A DNA stretch of 64,000 nt from CAWINX01 sp963702055 (GCA_963702055.1 OY969702.1:186001-250000), one strand, 5' to 3'. Numbered from the stretch's first letter, positions 1-10,160 are shown. Made by a program: numbers and translations. Notes: generated from the sequence alone by a model not told the origin.

Positions 1-1643
1 GGCTTGCCGCGGGCCTGCCGACCGCGCGGGTCACGCCCCGTTCCCGCCAGTACGGCCTGCGCCTGACGGAGGCCGACGTTCACAGCTTCTCGATCTTCGC
101 CCCGGTGATGGGAGTGGTGTTCGGGATCGTCGGGCTGTTGCTGATCGCACTCAGCCTGCGCCGCCTGGTCAGCTCCCAGCGCCGCGAGCTCGGCGCGCTG
201 CTGGCGATCGGCTACCCGCCGCGCACGGTGGTCGCCACGGTGCTGCTGCCCGCGGCGGCGCTCGCCCTGCTCGGCGCCGCGCTCGCCGTCGGCGTCACGA
301 TCGCCGTCGGGCGCCTCGTCGCCGACGAGTACTCCAGCGCCGTCGGCTTCCCGGTGACGCAGCACCCGCTGGCGCTCAAGCCGCTGGCGCTGGCAGGGGG
401 ACTGGCGCTGACCGCGACGCTGCTGGCGGCGGTGCTTCCCGCCTACCGGCTCGCCCGCCTCGATCCGATCGAGGCGCTGCGCGGCGAGAGGGTCGGGTCC
501 TTCGAACTACCCGGCTGGATGCAGCGGCTCACAGCGATCGGCCCGCCGGCCCTCACCTACGGGCTGCGCGGTCTGCTGCGCCGGCCGCTGCTCAGCGCCG
601 CGACAGTGGTCAGCATCGCCGGCGCGATCGGACTGGCGGCGGCGCTCAACATCCTCGTCTCCTCGACCAACAGCTCGGTCGACGCCGAGTTCGCCAACCA
701 GGGCTGGACCCACTCGGTAGACCTCGCCGGCTCCCTGCCCGACAGCCAGGCGACGGCGCTCGCGAGAGGGGCCGGCGCCGCCCGCGCCGAGGCGACCGTG
801 AAGGGGCCGGCGGAGTTGGGCTCGGTGGGTGGGGGCGGAGGAGCAACGGGAATCCAGCTGGCCGGCCTGCCGCGCCATCCGTCGCTGCTGCGGCTCGACC
901 TGACTTCCGGGTCGGGCCCCGCTCCTGGTCGGATCGTGCTCAGCGCGCAGATCGCACACAGGCTAGGCGTGGGGATCGGAAGTCGTCTGACGCTGCGCAC
1001 CGACGCCCGGCGGACGCCGGTCAGGGTCGCCGGCATCGCTCGCACCCTCGCCACCGAGCAGAGCTACCTGCCGCGCCGCCAAGCCGCTCGCCTGCTCGGC
1101 CTACCCGGCTGGGCGACCAGCGTCCTCGTCGATGGCGACGCGTCCGTCGCGCGCCGCCTGCGCGCCGATCCCGCCGTGGCACGGGTGACCTCGAAGGCTT
1201 CGGCCCTGACCGCGGAGCGGGAGCTGCTCGGCGAGCTGACCGGGCTGATCTCCGTCCTGCAGGCGATCAGCCTCGGCGTCGGCGCCCTCTTCCTCGTCTC
1301 CACTCTCGCACTCTCCTACCTCGACCGGCGCGGCGAGTTCGCGACGCTGGCGGCGCTCGGCTACGGGCGGCGCCAGATCGGCGGGGCAGTGGCCGGTGAG
1401 GCGCTCACCCAAACGCTCGTCGCGGCCGCTCTCTCGATCCCGCTCGGGGTGCTGATCGCCTCGCCGCTCTCACAACGGATCGCGGAGGCTTGGTTCGAGA
1501 TCGGACTGCACCCGGAGCCGCCGAGCTTCCTGCTGGTGATCCTGCCCGCCCTTGCCCTGGCGCTGCTCGCGGCCGCGCATGCGACCTGGAGGGCCCTGCG
1601 CCTGAATATCGCCGCCACGGTTAGGGCTCGTCTGATCGGCTGA
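1..1643 (+). CDS. FtsX-type ABC transporter permease, C-terminal part (5' end outside window)
   Basis: The reading frame is open from base 3 with no start that must be used, so this is the 3' part of a longer gene; the GTG at 105 is internal. It encodes two FtsX/MacB-like permease repeats. Hydrophobic segments cluster near the start (MGVVFGIVGLLLIALSL), then a stretch with LARLDPIEALRGER typical of the cytoplasmic end of the first FtsX domain, a soluble extracytoplasmic segment of about 200 residues, and a final three-helix FtsX domain. This large-permease layout is usual for ABC systems that move lipids or lipoproteins or act in peptide export. The ATPase partner should lie upstream, outside the window. 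The substrate cannot be told. Confidence 0.85.
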   Translation, partial: LAAGLPTARVTPRSRQYGLRLTEADVHSFSIFAPVMGVVFGIVGLLLIALSLRRLVSSQRRELGALLAIGYPPRTVVATVLLPAAALALLGAALAVGVTIAVGRLVADEYSSAVGFPVTQHPLALKPLALAGGLALTATLLAAVLPAYRLARLDPIEALRGERVGSFELPGWMQRLTAIGPPALTYGLRGLLRRPLLSAATVVSIAGAIGLAAALNILVSSTNSSVDAEFANQGWTHSVDLAGSLPDSQATALARGAGAARAEATVKGPAELGSVGGGGGATGIQLAGLPRHPSLLRLDLTSGSGPAPGRIVLSAQIAHRLGVGIGSRLTLRTDARRTPVRVAGIARTLATEQSYLPRRQAARLLGLPGWATSVLVDGDASVARRLRADPAVARVTSKASALTAERELLGELTGLISVLQAISLGVGALFLVSTLALSYLDRRGEFATLAALGYGRRQIGGAVAGEALTQTLVAAALSIPLGVLIASPLSQRIAEAWFEIGLHPEPPSFLLVILPALALALLAAAHATWRALRLNIAATVRARLIG

Positions 1644-1662
1644 GCAGGCAAGGCTCTCTGAC

Positions 1663-2736
1663 TCAGTCGGAAAGTGAGATGACGTGCGCGGTCTTCGGGT
1701 CCACACGCCCTTCGATCACTTCGGCATAGGCACCCTTCAGCCCGTCGAATCCCTGGGCCGGGATCGTCTCGAGCCAGCCGCCCATCCACTCGCAGAACGG
1801 GTGCCAAGCGTCGGCGACCGCCTGCTCGAGGCCGGCGCGGCCCCAGTCCTTGGAGCGCTTGACCACCCGGTCGGGGGCGAAGAAGAAGGTCGGCCTCGGC
1901 CCGGGCAGCTCGCCGCTGCCGGCGCCAAGCTCCTCCCAGTGCGTGACTCCCACCGCCATGCTGTGGACGAGTTCGTCGCCGAAGTGGGAGTGGATCGCGT
2001 GGCGCACCTCGGCGTCGCCGGCGATGTCGACGTAGATCGCGGGTCCCTCGCTCAAGGAGTCGATGTCGTCGTAGGGGACGACGCGGCCGTAGATCCCCAG
2101 CCCCTCGACGAACTCGACGCTGCCCGGCGAGGTGAGGCCGACCAGCTCGACGCCCTCGCGCTGGGCCAGCAGGAAGGCGGCGGCGATCGCCGTCTTGCTT
2201 GAGGCGCTGGAGATGACGATCGGCCCCCGTTCGATCAGCCCCTCGTCGGCGAGCTGGTCGTCGATCAGGAAGGAGGTGAAGAAGAGCGGCCGCAGCAGCA
2301 TCTGGATCTCCTCGGTGTCCGCCCGATAGAAGGGATCGCTGTTGGTCGCCAGGTAGCGGTGGTAGGCGGATGGCAGCGCCGCCCGGTGCGGAGAGCCGTC
2401 GACGAACCCCTGCCCGTCGACGCTTACCGGCGTCACCAGCAGGTGGGAGGAGGGGGGCAGGTAGCCGTAGATCCGCGTCCCCGCCTCGACCCCGTCGACC
2501 TCGCTGCGCTCCACTTCGGCGAAACCCCACATCGGCATTCGCCCCCAGCCGTCCTGCGCCGGGAAGAAGTCCCAGTAGGACATCGCCTCGCCCATCACCG
2601 CGTAGGTGATGTTGTTTGCGGTCAGCCCGAAGGTGTCGACCCGCAACAGCGCCTGGCCGGGACCGACCTCGGGCGCCTCGGACTCGGCGATGCGGCACTC
2701 GCGCAGGTCGTCGCGCTTGACCAGGAAGTCGCTCAT
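1663..2736 (-). CDS. DUF2855 family protein (MDR-like fold)
   Basis: 357 residues from the ATG at 2736 (MSDFLVKRDDL); an upstream GTG at 2754 is possible but less likely. The N-terminal part (EVGPGQALLRVDTFGLTANN, then Y-A-V-M-G) resembles the start of quinone-oxidoreductase/medium-chain dehydrogenase folds, and the whole protein matches what I know of the DUF2855 family, which has lost the clear zinc-alcohol-dehydrogenase signature. A segment near residue 185 (IVISSASSKTAIAAAFLLAQ) looks like the nucleotide-binding beta-alpha unit in degenerate form. No reaction is established. It is convergent with the ABC permease gene and divergent from the MFS gene. Confidence 0.75.
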   Translation of the reverse strand: MSDFLVKRDDLRECRIAESEAPEVGPGQALLRVDTFGLTANNITYAVMGEAMSYWDFFPAQDGWGRMPMWGFAEVERSEVDGVEAGTRIYGYLPPSSHLLVTPVSVDGQGFVDGSPHRAALPSAYHRYLATNSDPFYRADTEEIQMLLRPLFFTSFLIDDQLADEGLIERGPIVISSASSKTAIAAAFLLAQREGVELVGLTSPGSVEFVEGLGIYGRVVPYDDIDSLSEGPAIYVDIAGDAEVRHAIHSHFGDELVHSMAVGVTHWEELGAGSGELPGPRPTFFFAPDRVVKRSKDWGRAGLEQAVADAWHPFCEWMGGWLETIPAQGFDGLKGAYAEVIEGRVDPKTAHVISLSD

Positions 2737-2801
2737 CGGTCGCCATGCTCTCACGGAGTCGGCGGGTCCCGCTCGCTAGGTTGCAGCCAGGCGCCGCCGC
2801 G

Positions 2802-4247
2802 ATGACCTACTCGACCTCCGATCGCACCCATCCGCACCTGACCCTCGCCGTGCTCGCGCTGGGCGGGCTTGCCTACGCGATGCTGAGCTCTGCCGTCGTG
2901 CCGGCGCTGCCGACGATGCAGCGCGACCTCCACACGACCGAGACCGGGATCACCTGGCTGTTGACCGGCTACCTGCTGGCGGCCTCGGTCGGGACCTCGA
3001 TCATCGGCCGTCTCGGCGACATGTACGGGAAGGAGCGGCTGCTGCTGTGGACGCTGGTGATCCTCGGCGCCGGCACCCTGTTGGCCGCGGTCTCCAGCTC
3101 CCTGCCGCTGCTGATCGCCGCTCGTTTCATTCAGGGCGCCGGGGGAGGGATCTTCCCCCTCGCCTACGGGATCGTCCGCGACGAGTTTCCGGCCGACGAG
3201 GTGGCGGGAGGAATCGGCCTGCTCTCGGCGATCCTTGGCGTCGGCGGCGGCCTCGGGATCGTCCTCTCCGGCGTGATCATCGAGCACCTCAACTACCACT
3301 GGCTCTTCTGGTTCCCGCTCGCCGCGGTCGTGCTCGCCGCGGTCGCCACCTGGCGGTTCGTGCCGGAGTCCCCGGTTCGCACCCCGGGCCGCGTCAACTG
3401 GTTGGCGGCGGCGCTGATGACGCTCGGCCTCTCGGCGCTGCTGCTGGCGATCAGCCAGACCACCACCTGGGGCTGGGTCGCGACCAAGACCTTCGGGCTC
3501 GCCCTGGTCGGGGTCGCCTTCACCCTGGCCTGGATCCGGGTGGAGGTGCGCAGCCGCGAGCCGCTGATCGACATGACGATGATGCGGGTGCGCGGCGTCT
3601 GGACCACCAACGCCGCCGCCTTCCTGCTCGGCGCCGGCCTCTACGCCTCCTTTGTCGTCTTCCCCCAGTTCGCCCAGCTGCCGAAGAGCACCGGCTTCGG
3701 CTTCGGGGCCTCGGTCGTCGTCTCCGGGCTCTACCTGCTGCCGGCGACGATCGGGATGACGATCCTCGGACTGCGCGCCGGGGCGATTTCGGCCCGTTTT
3801 GGCTCCCGCGTTGCGTTGCTGGCCGGGACCGTCTTCGCGATCGCCTCCTTCGCCATGCTCGCGGTGGCCCACGACCACCCCTACGAGCTGCTGATCGCCG
3901 CCGCCCTGCTCGGGGTTGGCATCGGGCTCGCCTTCGCGGCCCTCGGCAACCTGATCGTGCGGGCGGTCCCACCCGAGCAGACCGGCGTCGCCAGCGGCAT
4001 GAACACGGTGATGCGGACGCTCGGCGGCGCCCTCGGGGGGCAGCTGTCGGCGACCTTCATCTCGGCCCACATGGCCGGAGGCGAGCCCACGGTCACCGGC
4101 TTCACCGAGACCTTCCTGATGGCGACCGGCTTCCTAATGCTCTGCTTCGTCGCCGGTCTCCTGGTGCCCAGGGCGATCGGCTCGGCCGGAAACGAGGGGG
4201 AAGGCGGCGGGGCCCAGGTCATGGCGCCGGAGACTGCGCCGGCGTGA
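2802..4247 (+). CDS. MFS transporter, DHA2-like (14 transmembrane segments)
   Basis: 481 residues from the ATG at 2802 (MTYSTSDRTH). The ORF can be extended to 2745, but those residues are not hydrophobic and look like leader. The first helices end in GRLGDMYGKERLL, the MFS motif A between helices 2 and 3. The helix-rich layout, with a linker after about residue 190 and the late RSREPLIDMTMM segment, fits the 14-helix drug:H+ antiporter-2 type. It likely exports a drug or other small hydrophobic compound by proton antiport. No dedicated regulator lies next to it; the pilin-like gene is convergent 20 bp away. Confidence 0.85.
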   Translation: MTYSTSDRTHPHLTLAVLALGGLAYAMLSSAVVPALPTMQRDLHTTETGITWLLTGYLLAASVGTSIIGRLGDMYGKERLLLWTLVILGAGTLLAAVSSSLPLLIAARFIQGAGGGIFPLAYGIVRDEFPADEVAGGIGLLSAILGVGGGLGIVLSGVIIEHLNYHWLFWFPLAAVVLAAVATWRFVPESPVRTPGRVNWLAAALMTLGLSALLLAISQTTTWGWVATKTFGLALVGVAFTLAWIRVEVRSREPLIDMTMMRVRGVWTTNAAAFLLGAGLYASFVVFPQFAQLPKSTGFGFGASVVVSGLYLLPATIGMTILGLRAGAISARFGSRVALLAGTVFAIASFAMLAVAHDHPYELLIAAALLGVGIGLAFAALGNLIVRAVPPEQTGVASGMNTVMRTLGGALGGQLSATFISAHMAGGEPTVTGFTETFLMATGFLMLCFVAGLLVPRAIGSAGNEGEGGGAQVMAPETAPA

Positions 4248-4266
4248 CCTGCACGTAGTGGGCGGA

Positions 4267-4710
4267 CTAGCCGCCCCAGTCCCCGCTCGCCGGGCAACCG
4301 CCGGCGCCCTTGTGGGTGCAGGGGAAGCTGAGAACGCCTTTGGCGTTGAGCTTGATCTTGAACTTCTGGGAGCTGGGCTCGGACTGGACGACGATCGTGA
4401 AGGTGGTGGGGCCGAGGCCGTTCACCTTTAGCGTGGGGTTGGGCGGCAGCGTCGGGTCCACGGCGCGCAGGGCGTCGGCGTTGCATATGTCGTAGGTGCC
4501 GAAGAGTGTGCTGAGCCGGCAGGTTTCGAGCGCGACGTCGGCGTTGTGGGCAGTCTCCTTGGCGCGGGCGTCGCGGGCCTTGCTTGCCTGGTCGCCGAAG
4601 GCGGGGATCGCGATCGTCGCCAGAATGGTGACGATCAACATCACGATCAGCATCTCGACCAGGGTGAGGCCGGACTCGTCCCTCAGTAGCTGGTGGGTCG
4701 CGGAGACCAT
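4267..4710 (-). CDS. Type IV pilin-like / pseudopilin protein
   Basis: 147 residues with a class III (prepilin) signal: a short polar leader, then Gly14 followed by LTLVEMLIVMLIVTILATIA. Cleavage after Gly14 by a PilD-type peptidase would leave Glu at mature position 5 and a hydrophobic alpha-1 helix. The first mature residue is Leu rather than Phe. The globular part carries four Cys (residues about 49, 61, 128 and 138), possibly forming disulfides. No pilus assembly genes are in the window. With comEA/comEC present 42 kb away it could belong to a competence or surface pseudopilus, but that link is only inference. Confidence 0.75.
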   Translation of the reverse strand: MVSATHQLLRDESGLTLVEMLIVMLIVTILATIAIPAFGDQASKARDARAKETAHNADVALETCRLSTLFGTYDICNADALRAVDPTLPPNPTLKVNGLGPTTFTIVVQSEPSSQKFKIKLNAKGVLSFPCTHKGAGGCPASGDWGG

Positions 4711-4778
4711 GTCTACTCATTCGATCCCCCGCCTGCATTCCTGGAGTCGAAGCGATTGTGCGGTAAGAGTTCTGACAG

Positions 4779-5492
4779 TCAGCCCGCGGCGTCGCGCGGC
4801 AGCCCGAACCCCTCCGGCGCGGTTCCACGCAGCGCCCAGCCCTCGTCGTTGCGGACCAGGACGCCTCGGTCTCGCAGCCTCGACAGAGCGGTCGAGACCG
4901 AAGGTCGCCGGGCGGCCACCAGCTCGCTGAGCAGGCTGTGGGTCAGCGGCACCGGGATGTCGATCCACTCGCCGCGGACGTAGCCGAAGCGGTCGGCGAG
5001 GTGCCAGAAGAGCAGGTTCAGCCTGGTCTCGATCGTGCGCTGGTTGACGATCGCGACCAGGATCGCCAGATAGCGGGAGCGCAGCAGGCCCCGGCGCGTC
5101 AGGGCCACGGCGATCTCGGGAAAGGGGGCCGCCTGGTGGCTGAAGTCCGCGTCGAGGACAGCCAGGCGAGCATCGCCGATGACGATCCAGTCCGCCTCGG
5201 CGGGGATGCTCGACCATTCGCCGACCCGGTCCCAGGGACGCAGCAGGTCGCCGGGGCCGAGCAGCTCGGCTCCGCGGAGCTCCCCTTGCGCGACGCGCCG
5301 GCAGAGGGCGCCCGAGAGGACGAGCAGCCCGAAGCCCGTCCGGTTGCCCTCGACCGCCTCCTCGGCGTCCCAGGCGCCCGCCTCCGCTTCGAGCACCCGG
5401 GCGAGGCAGGTGCGCTCGGCGGTCTCGCGCTTCGAATTCTCTATCCCCGCTCCCAGGTCAGGATCGAGGCGCAGGACAGGGACGGTCGCCAT
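4779..5492 (-). CDS. Crp/Fnr-type transcriptional regulator
   Basis: 237 residues from the ATG at 5492 (MATVPVLRLDP). The first 120 residues have the pattern of a cyclic-nucleotide-binding beta-barrel (GFGLLVLSGALCRR, then LLGPGDLLRPW), without the arginine/serine pair that binds cAMP in Crp. The C-terminal 80 residues form a winged helix with a recognition region PLTHSLLSELVAARRPSVSTALSRLRDRG, split by a helix for dimerisation. Its ligand is unknown. A TACGCT hexamer seven bases before the ATG suggests a leaderless transcript. It is next to the pilin-like gene in the same direction, 68 bp apart. Confidence 0.8.
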   Translation of the reverse strand: MATVPVLRLDPDLGAGIENSKRETAERTCLARVLEAEAGAWDAEEAVEGNRTGFGLLVLSGALCRRVAQGELRGAELLGPGDLLRPWDRVGEWSSIPAEADWIVIGDARLAVLDADFSHQAAPFPEIAVALTRRGLLRSRYLAILVAIVNQRTIETRLNLLFWHLADRFGYVRGEWIDIPVPLTHSLLSELVAARRPSVSTALSRLRDRGVLVRNDEGWALRGTAPEGFGLPRDAAG

Positions 5493-5499
5493 CGGCGAC

Positions 5500-5505
5500 A
5501 GCGTA
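5500..5505 (-). promoter_or_regulatory. -10 hexamer TACGCT of the Crp-like gene
   Basis: TACGCT on the minus strand ends seven bases before the ATG at 5492, which places the expected transcription start at the start codon. No clear -35 box was seen. Confidence 0.45.
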
Positions 5506-5527
5506 GCCCCGCCTTGCGTCGACCTCC

Positions 5528-5932
5528 TCAGCGCCCGGCGGCGAACCGAATCCACCCCGAGTCGCATCGCGCCCTCCCCAGCCGGTCGCGGACTCGGACC
5601 TTTCCGTGCAGGCGCCTGCCGTGCAGACTGCCGCGAATCATCACCTCGTCAGTGGAGCCGAACTGCTTGTCGCTGATCCGACCGTGGCGGACCGGCGTCG
5701 GCAGGAAGCCGCTTTCGTCGTCGATCAGGACCGTGCCGCCGCGGCAGCGCAGCCGCGCCGTCAGGTGCTTGATCACGACGCTGCGACTGCGCACGGCGAG
5801 CTTGATCTGGCGCCCCTGCGAGGTGTGCCCCCTGAGCTGGGTCCGCTGACCCCGCGCCGACGCCATTCCGTCGAGCATCAGCGCGCTTAACAGCGCCACG
5901 CAAAAGGTGGCGAGAATTGCCTTCGGCAACAT
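5528..5932 (-). CDS. Small secreted protein, unknown function (paralogue of the lipoprotein at 7737-8189)
   Basis: 134 residues from the ATG at 5932, preceded by a good ribosome binding site (GGAGG, 4-5 bases of spacing). The first 26 residues form a signal peptide (MLPKAILATFCVALLSALML, then A-S-A). The mature part is basic and starts with GHTSQGRQIKLAV, then a Cys (R-L-R-C-R-G-G) and a second Cys near the end. The same order, TSQG, a hydrophobic strand, K/R-C-x-x-G and a late Cys, occurs in the lipoprotein at 7737-8189, so the two look like paralogues on either side of the ABC exporter. No function is known to me. Confidence 0.7.
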   Translation of the reverse strand: MLPKAILATFCVALLSALMLDGMASARGQRTQLRGHTSQGRQIKLAVRSRSVVIKHLTARLRCRGGTVLIDDESGFLPTPVRHGRISDKQFGSTDEVMIRGSLHGRRLHGKVRVRDRLGRARCDSGWIRFAAGR

Positions 5933-6030
5933 GGTTCCTCCCTGTGTCGCTTTCCTCTTGGCAACCGGGGGAAGCGGCGGGGGGATCGAAGTTCGCCCCG
6001 AGACTGTCAGAGCCCTGACGATTCGCCCGA

Positions 6031-6806
6031 CTACGAAGCCAGGTCGCGCCGCTCGAAGAGCACCGCGCCGAGCGCGGCGAGGGCAACCGCCGCCGCGGTG
6101 ACGCCGAGGAAGGCGAGCGGGTCGATGCCGTCCTCGATCGCGTTGCCGTAGTAACGGAAGACCGAGGCGTAGCGGATCCAGTCGAGGCTGGTGTCGAGAC
6201 GGCCGACCAGGTCGACCACATACATCCCCACCAGCACGCCCGCCACGGCGCCGGTGACGATGCTGGTGCGCAGCGAGAAGCCGGTGATGACGACGCCCAG
6301 GCCGGCGAAGAGCAGGGCCAGAGGCCAGACCTCTGCGTAGCCGGCGAGGGCGTTGCCGAAGGAGAGTCCGGCGTCGGAGATGAGGCTGCCGAGCATGGTC
6401 AGGACGACGGTGACGGCGAGGACGGCGGCGAGCTCGACTGCCGTCGCGCAGAACCCGGCCGCGACCAGGCGGCTGCGCGACACCGGCGCCGAGAGCAGCA
6501 CGTCGAGCCGGCCGCTCTCGGCGGCGCCGGAAAGGCCGCTGGCGATCGAGCGCGCCGCCAGATAGCCGAGCGCGAGGGGCACGATCAGGCTGAGCATCTC
6601 GGCGTGCAGGTACTGCTCGACCGAGGTCAGCTCGCCGATGCCGAAGGCCTGCTTCAGGGCCGGCGGGTAGTTCTTGACCGCTTTGCCGATCGCGTCCTCG
6701 ATCGAGGGGTAGATCGAGACGATGAAGGCCGACCAGAGGCCGAGCGGCAGACCCCAGGCGAGCAGCGACCGGCGCCGCTCCCACAGCTGGGCGCCGACCA
6801 GCGGCA

Positions 6807-6807
<1 letters not shown>
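6031..6807 (-). CDS. ABC-2 type transporter permease
   Basis: 258 residues starting at the ATG at 6807; this ATG overlaps the stop codon of the ATPase gene as TGATG, so the two are translationally coupled. Six hydrophobic segments are visible, with the ABC-2 style run LGYLAARSIASGLSGAAESGR followed by LDVLLSAPVSRSRL, typical of efflux permeases that pair with a single ATPase. It likely forms the channel of the exporter encoded with the next gene. The substrate is unknown; it may relate to the two small secreted proteins on either side. Confidence 0.85.
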
Positions 6808-7697
<890 letters not shown>

Positions 7698-7736
7698 GTC
7701 GCCATGCTCGCAGGCGGTGTGGATCGAGCCCCGCCC

Positions 7737-8189
7737 CTACTGCGAGCCTGCGTGAGCCTCCCAGGTGACGCCGGTGGCAACGCAGTTGGCGTTGAAGGCC
7801 GACCCGTGGCTGCGGGAGAGGGTGCCGGAGGCGCTGTCGCCGTCGATCTTGCCGTCGACCTGGCCGTAGCCGCCGGTCGTGAGGGTGCCGCTCACCGAGA
7901 AGGAGCCGTCCTGGATGGGGGCGGGCCCGAGGGCGATCGTGTTGGAGTGGACCTGGCCGTCGTCGCACTTGGCGCGCCAGCCGAAGCGGACCCCGTTGAC
8001 GGTGTTGCCGACCACCGTGAAGGAGATCGGCAGGCCCTGGCTCGTGGTGCCGGCGAAGGCTTGGCCGGAGGAGGGAGCGGTGGTGATGATCGTCGTGGTG
8101 GAGCTGTCGCCGCATCCGGCGACGGCCAAGCCGACCAGCACTGTCGCGGTGAGCGCGATTACCCCTCTGTGCCTGCCGATCCCCCGCAT
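7737..8189 (-). CDS. Predicted lipoprotein, unknown function
   Basis: 150 residues. The N-terminus is a lipoprotein signal peptide ending in LAVAGC, with the lipidated Cys at position 26, followed by a Ser/Thr-rich linker. The mature domain starts with TSQGLPISFTV and carries two Cys, in the same order as the secreted protein at 5528-5932. A GGAGG ribosome binding site sits 5 bases before the ATG. It lies 39 bp upstream of the ABC ATPase gene in the same direction and could be co-transcribed with it. The role is unknown; a substrate or accessory of the exporter is one possibility. Confidence 0.75.
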   Translation of the reverse strand: MRGIGRHRGVIALTATVLVGLAVAGCGDSSTTTIITTAPSSGQAFAGTTSQGLPISFTVVGNTVNGVRFGWRAKCDDGQVHSNTIALGPAPIQDGSFSVSGTLTTGGYGQVDGKIDGDSASGTLSRSHGSAFNANCVATGVTWEAHAGSQ

Positions 8190-8245
8190 CTCGCCTCCAT
8201 TCGCCGACTGTCGAGTTTGGTGATGCTGTCACAGCCGACCGGGGC

Positions 8246-8251
8246 TAGACT
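8246..8251 (+). promoter_or_regulatory. -10 hexamer TAGACT of the RDD gene
   Basis: TAGACT, seven bases before the ATG at 8259. The identical hexamer precedes valS, proB and holA by 6-9 bases. Confidence 0.5.
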
Positions 8252-8258
8252 CGTCTGC

Positions 8259-9125
8259 ATGGCCGAAGAGACGACCGCGCCCCAAACGCCGGCCGAGGCG
8301 GCGGCGCAGCGCAACGGCCGCCCGACCACGTTCGGCGAGCGGCTCATCGACGGCGGGGCACGCAGCGCCCGCCGGGTCGCCGGTGTCGCCGGCCTGGACA
8401 AAATGATCGAGTCCGCCCTGGAGCGCTCGGTCGACGCGGCGCTCGACAGCGATGCGGTCGACCGCGTCTGGGAGCGATTGCTCGACAGCGACGAGACCCA
8501 GAAGCTGATCGAGCGGATCGCCGAGGCGCCCGAGCTGCGGGCCGCGGTCCGGGCTCAGAGCAAGGGCGTTCTCGAGGACCTGGCGCAGCAGGCGCGCGAG
8601 GTGGCGAAACGGATCGACGCCGGGATCGAGCGTCCGTTCAGGTGGCTGCTGAGGCGCGGTTCGCGCCCGGAGGCGCCGCCTCAGGCCGGCGCCGGCACCA
8701 GGCTGATGGCGTTTGCGCTCGACGTCGGTCTGATCAACGCCCTCTTCCTGATCCTCTCCGGCGTCTTCGCCCTGGTCGCCTCGGCGCTCTTCCCCAATGA
8801 GGGAGTCGTCGTCGCGGTTGGGGCGACGGTCTGGATGATCGGCGCGGCGCTCTACTTCATCGTCTTTTGGTCGACCTCCGGGCAGACGCCGGCGATGCGC
8901 CTGATGGGCATCCGCCTGAGCTGGCGCGGCTCGACCGAGATCGGCCTACGGCGGGCGCTCGGGCGCCTGCTCGGCCTCTGGCTCTGCATCTTGACCCTGG
9001 GCATCGGCCTGCTGCCGATCCTCTTCACCAACCGCCGCCGCGGCCTGATCGACTGGACCTCCGACCTCGAGGTCGTCTACAACGGCGCCCTGCCCGAGGC
9101 AGTCGCCGTGCCCGCGTCCGCGTAA
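8259..9125 (+). CDS. RDD family membrane protein
   Basis: 288 residues from the ATG at 8259 (MAEETTAPQT). Residues 1-135 are charged and helical (repeated D/E/R-rich helices), likely cytosolic. Residues 145-270 form an RDD domain: AGAGTRLMAFALDVGLINAL with the Arg and Asp of the family name, then helices separated by STSGQTPAMRLMGIRL, where the Gly-x-Thr-x-Gly-like turn and RLMGI are typical. RDD proteins are poorly understood; some are reported as Na+(Li+)/H+ antiporters. A long open frame continues upstream to 7428 but it is the shadow of the ABC gene and lipoprotein. Confidence 0.8.
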   Translation: MAEETTAPQTPAEAAAQRNGRPTTFGERLIDGGARSARRVAGVAGLDKMIESALERSVDAALDSDAVDRVWERLLDSDETQKLIERIAEAPELRAAVRAQSKGVLEDLAQQAREVAKRIDAGIERPFRWLLRRGSRPEAPPQAGAGTRLMAFALDVGLINALFLILSGVFALVASALFPNEGVVVAVGATVWMIGAALYFIVFWSTSGQTPAMRLMGIRLSWRGSTEIGLRRALGRLLGLWLCILTLGIGLLPILFTNRRRGLIDWTSDLEVVYNGALPEAVAVPASA

Positions 9126-9191
9126 TCCCTCGCGATGGCTGCGGGTTGATACGGACGTAACGGGCTCGACCGCCGCCTACTCTTTAGCTGA

Positions 9192-9208
9192 TGCTCCATT
9201 TCGGAGCA
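9192..9208 (+). other. Small hairpin in the 5' leader of the hydrolase gene
   Basis: TGCTCC and GGAGCA, six bases each and separated by five, form a perfect stem. It sits about 30 bases before the ATG at 9237, downstream of a TACTCT hexamer at 9178. It could affect message stability or simply be chance. Confidence 0.3.
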
Positions 9209-9236
9209 GGCCGCGACGGCCAAACGCAGAGGCACG

Positions 9237-10151
9237 ATGAGCCCGATGGAAGCCAAGACGGTGAGCCTGCACGGCCACCCGGTCACCTACGCGGAGGCCG
9301 GCTCCGGCCCGGTCCTGCTGCTGATCCACGGGATGGCGGGCAACTTCGAGAACTGGTCGGAGGTGGTTGAGCCGCTCGCCCGCGAGCACACGGTGATCGC
9401 CCCTGACCTCCCCGGCCACGGCAGGTCCGGGCCCGGCGGCGGCGACTACTCGATCGGCTCCCTTGCGACGACGTTGCGCGACCTGCTGCTGGCGCTCGGC
9501 CATGACCGCGCCACCCTGGTCGGCCACTCGCTCGGCGGCGGCATCGCGATGCAGTTCGTCTACCAGTTCCCGGAGATGGTCGAGCGCCTCGTGCTCGTCT
9601 CCAGCGGCGGCCTCGGCCGCGACGTCAGCTTCGTCCTGCGCGCCGCCGCGCTGCCCGGCGCCGACCTCTTCATCAGCGCGACCGCGGGGGTCGGGCGGGT
9701 GGCCGGAGGGGCGCTCGGCCGCGGCCTCTCGGCGGTCGGCCTGCGTCCCAGCGCCGATGTCGCCGAGGTCGCGCGGGGCTACGCGTCCCTCTCCGACCCC
9801 GAGCGTCGCACCGCCTTCCTCTCCGCCCTGCGAACGGTGATCGGCACGGGAGGGCAGCGACTCGCCGCCGGCGACCGCCTCTATCTGGCCGAGTCGCTGC
9901 CGGTGCTGATCATCTGGGGCGCGCGCGATCCGATCATCCCGGTGAAGCACGGCGAGGACGCGCACGAGGCGATCCTCGGCAGCCGCCTCGAGGTCTTCAA
10001 AGGGGTCGGTCACCTGCCCCAGCTCGAGGCGCCGATCCACTTCGTCGCCGCGATCGATCGCTTCCTGGCCGAGACCGAGCCGGCCCACATCGACCGGGCC
10101 GAGCTGCGCAACCGGCTCGCCGCCCGACACGCCGAGGAGGCGGTCGGCTAG
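9237..10151 (+). CDS. Alpha/beta hydrolase
   Basis: 304 residues. The nucleophile elbow is GHSLGG with Ser98; the oxyanion strand HG-M-A-G is at residues 31-35; the likely acid is Asp in GARDPIIP near residue 228 and the His in GVGHLPQLE near residue 258. The pattern LPGHGRSGPG after the second strand is typical of the esterase/peroxidase/haloalkane-dehalogenase group. It probably hydrolyses an ester or C-C bond in a small substrate; the substrate cannot be told. A weak AGAGG ribosome site precedes the ATG. The next gene starts 9 bp downstream. Confidence 0.85.
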   Translation: MSPMEAKTVSLHGHPVTYAEAGSGPVLLLIHGMAGNFENWSEVVEPLAREHTVIAPDLPGHGRSGPGGGDYSIGSLATTLRDLLLALGHDRATLVGHSLGGGIAMQFVYQFPEMVERLVLVSSGGLGRDVSFVLRAAALPGADLFISATAGVGRVAGGALGRGLSAVGLRPSADVAEVARGYASLSDPERRTAFLSALRTVIGTGGQRLAAGDRLYLAESLPVLIIWGARDPIIPVKHGEDAHEAILGSRLEVFKGVGHLPQLEAPIHFVAAIDRFLAETEPAHIDRAELRNRLAARHAEEAVG

Positions 10152-10160
10152 ACCTAAGCG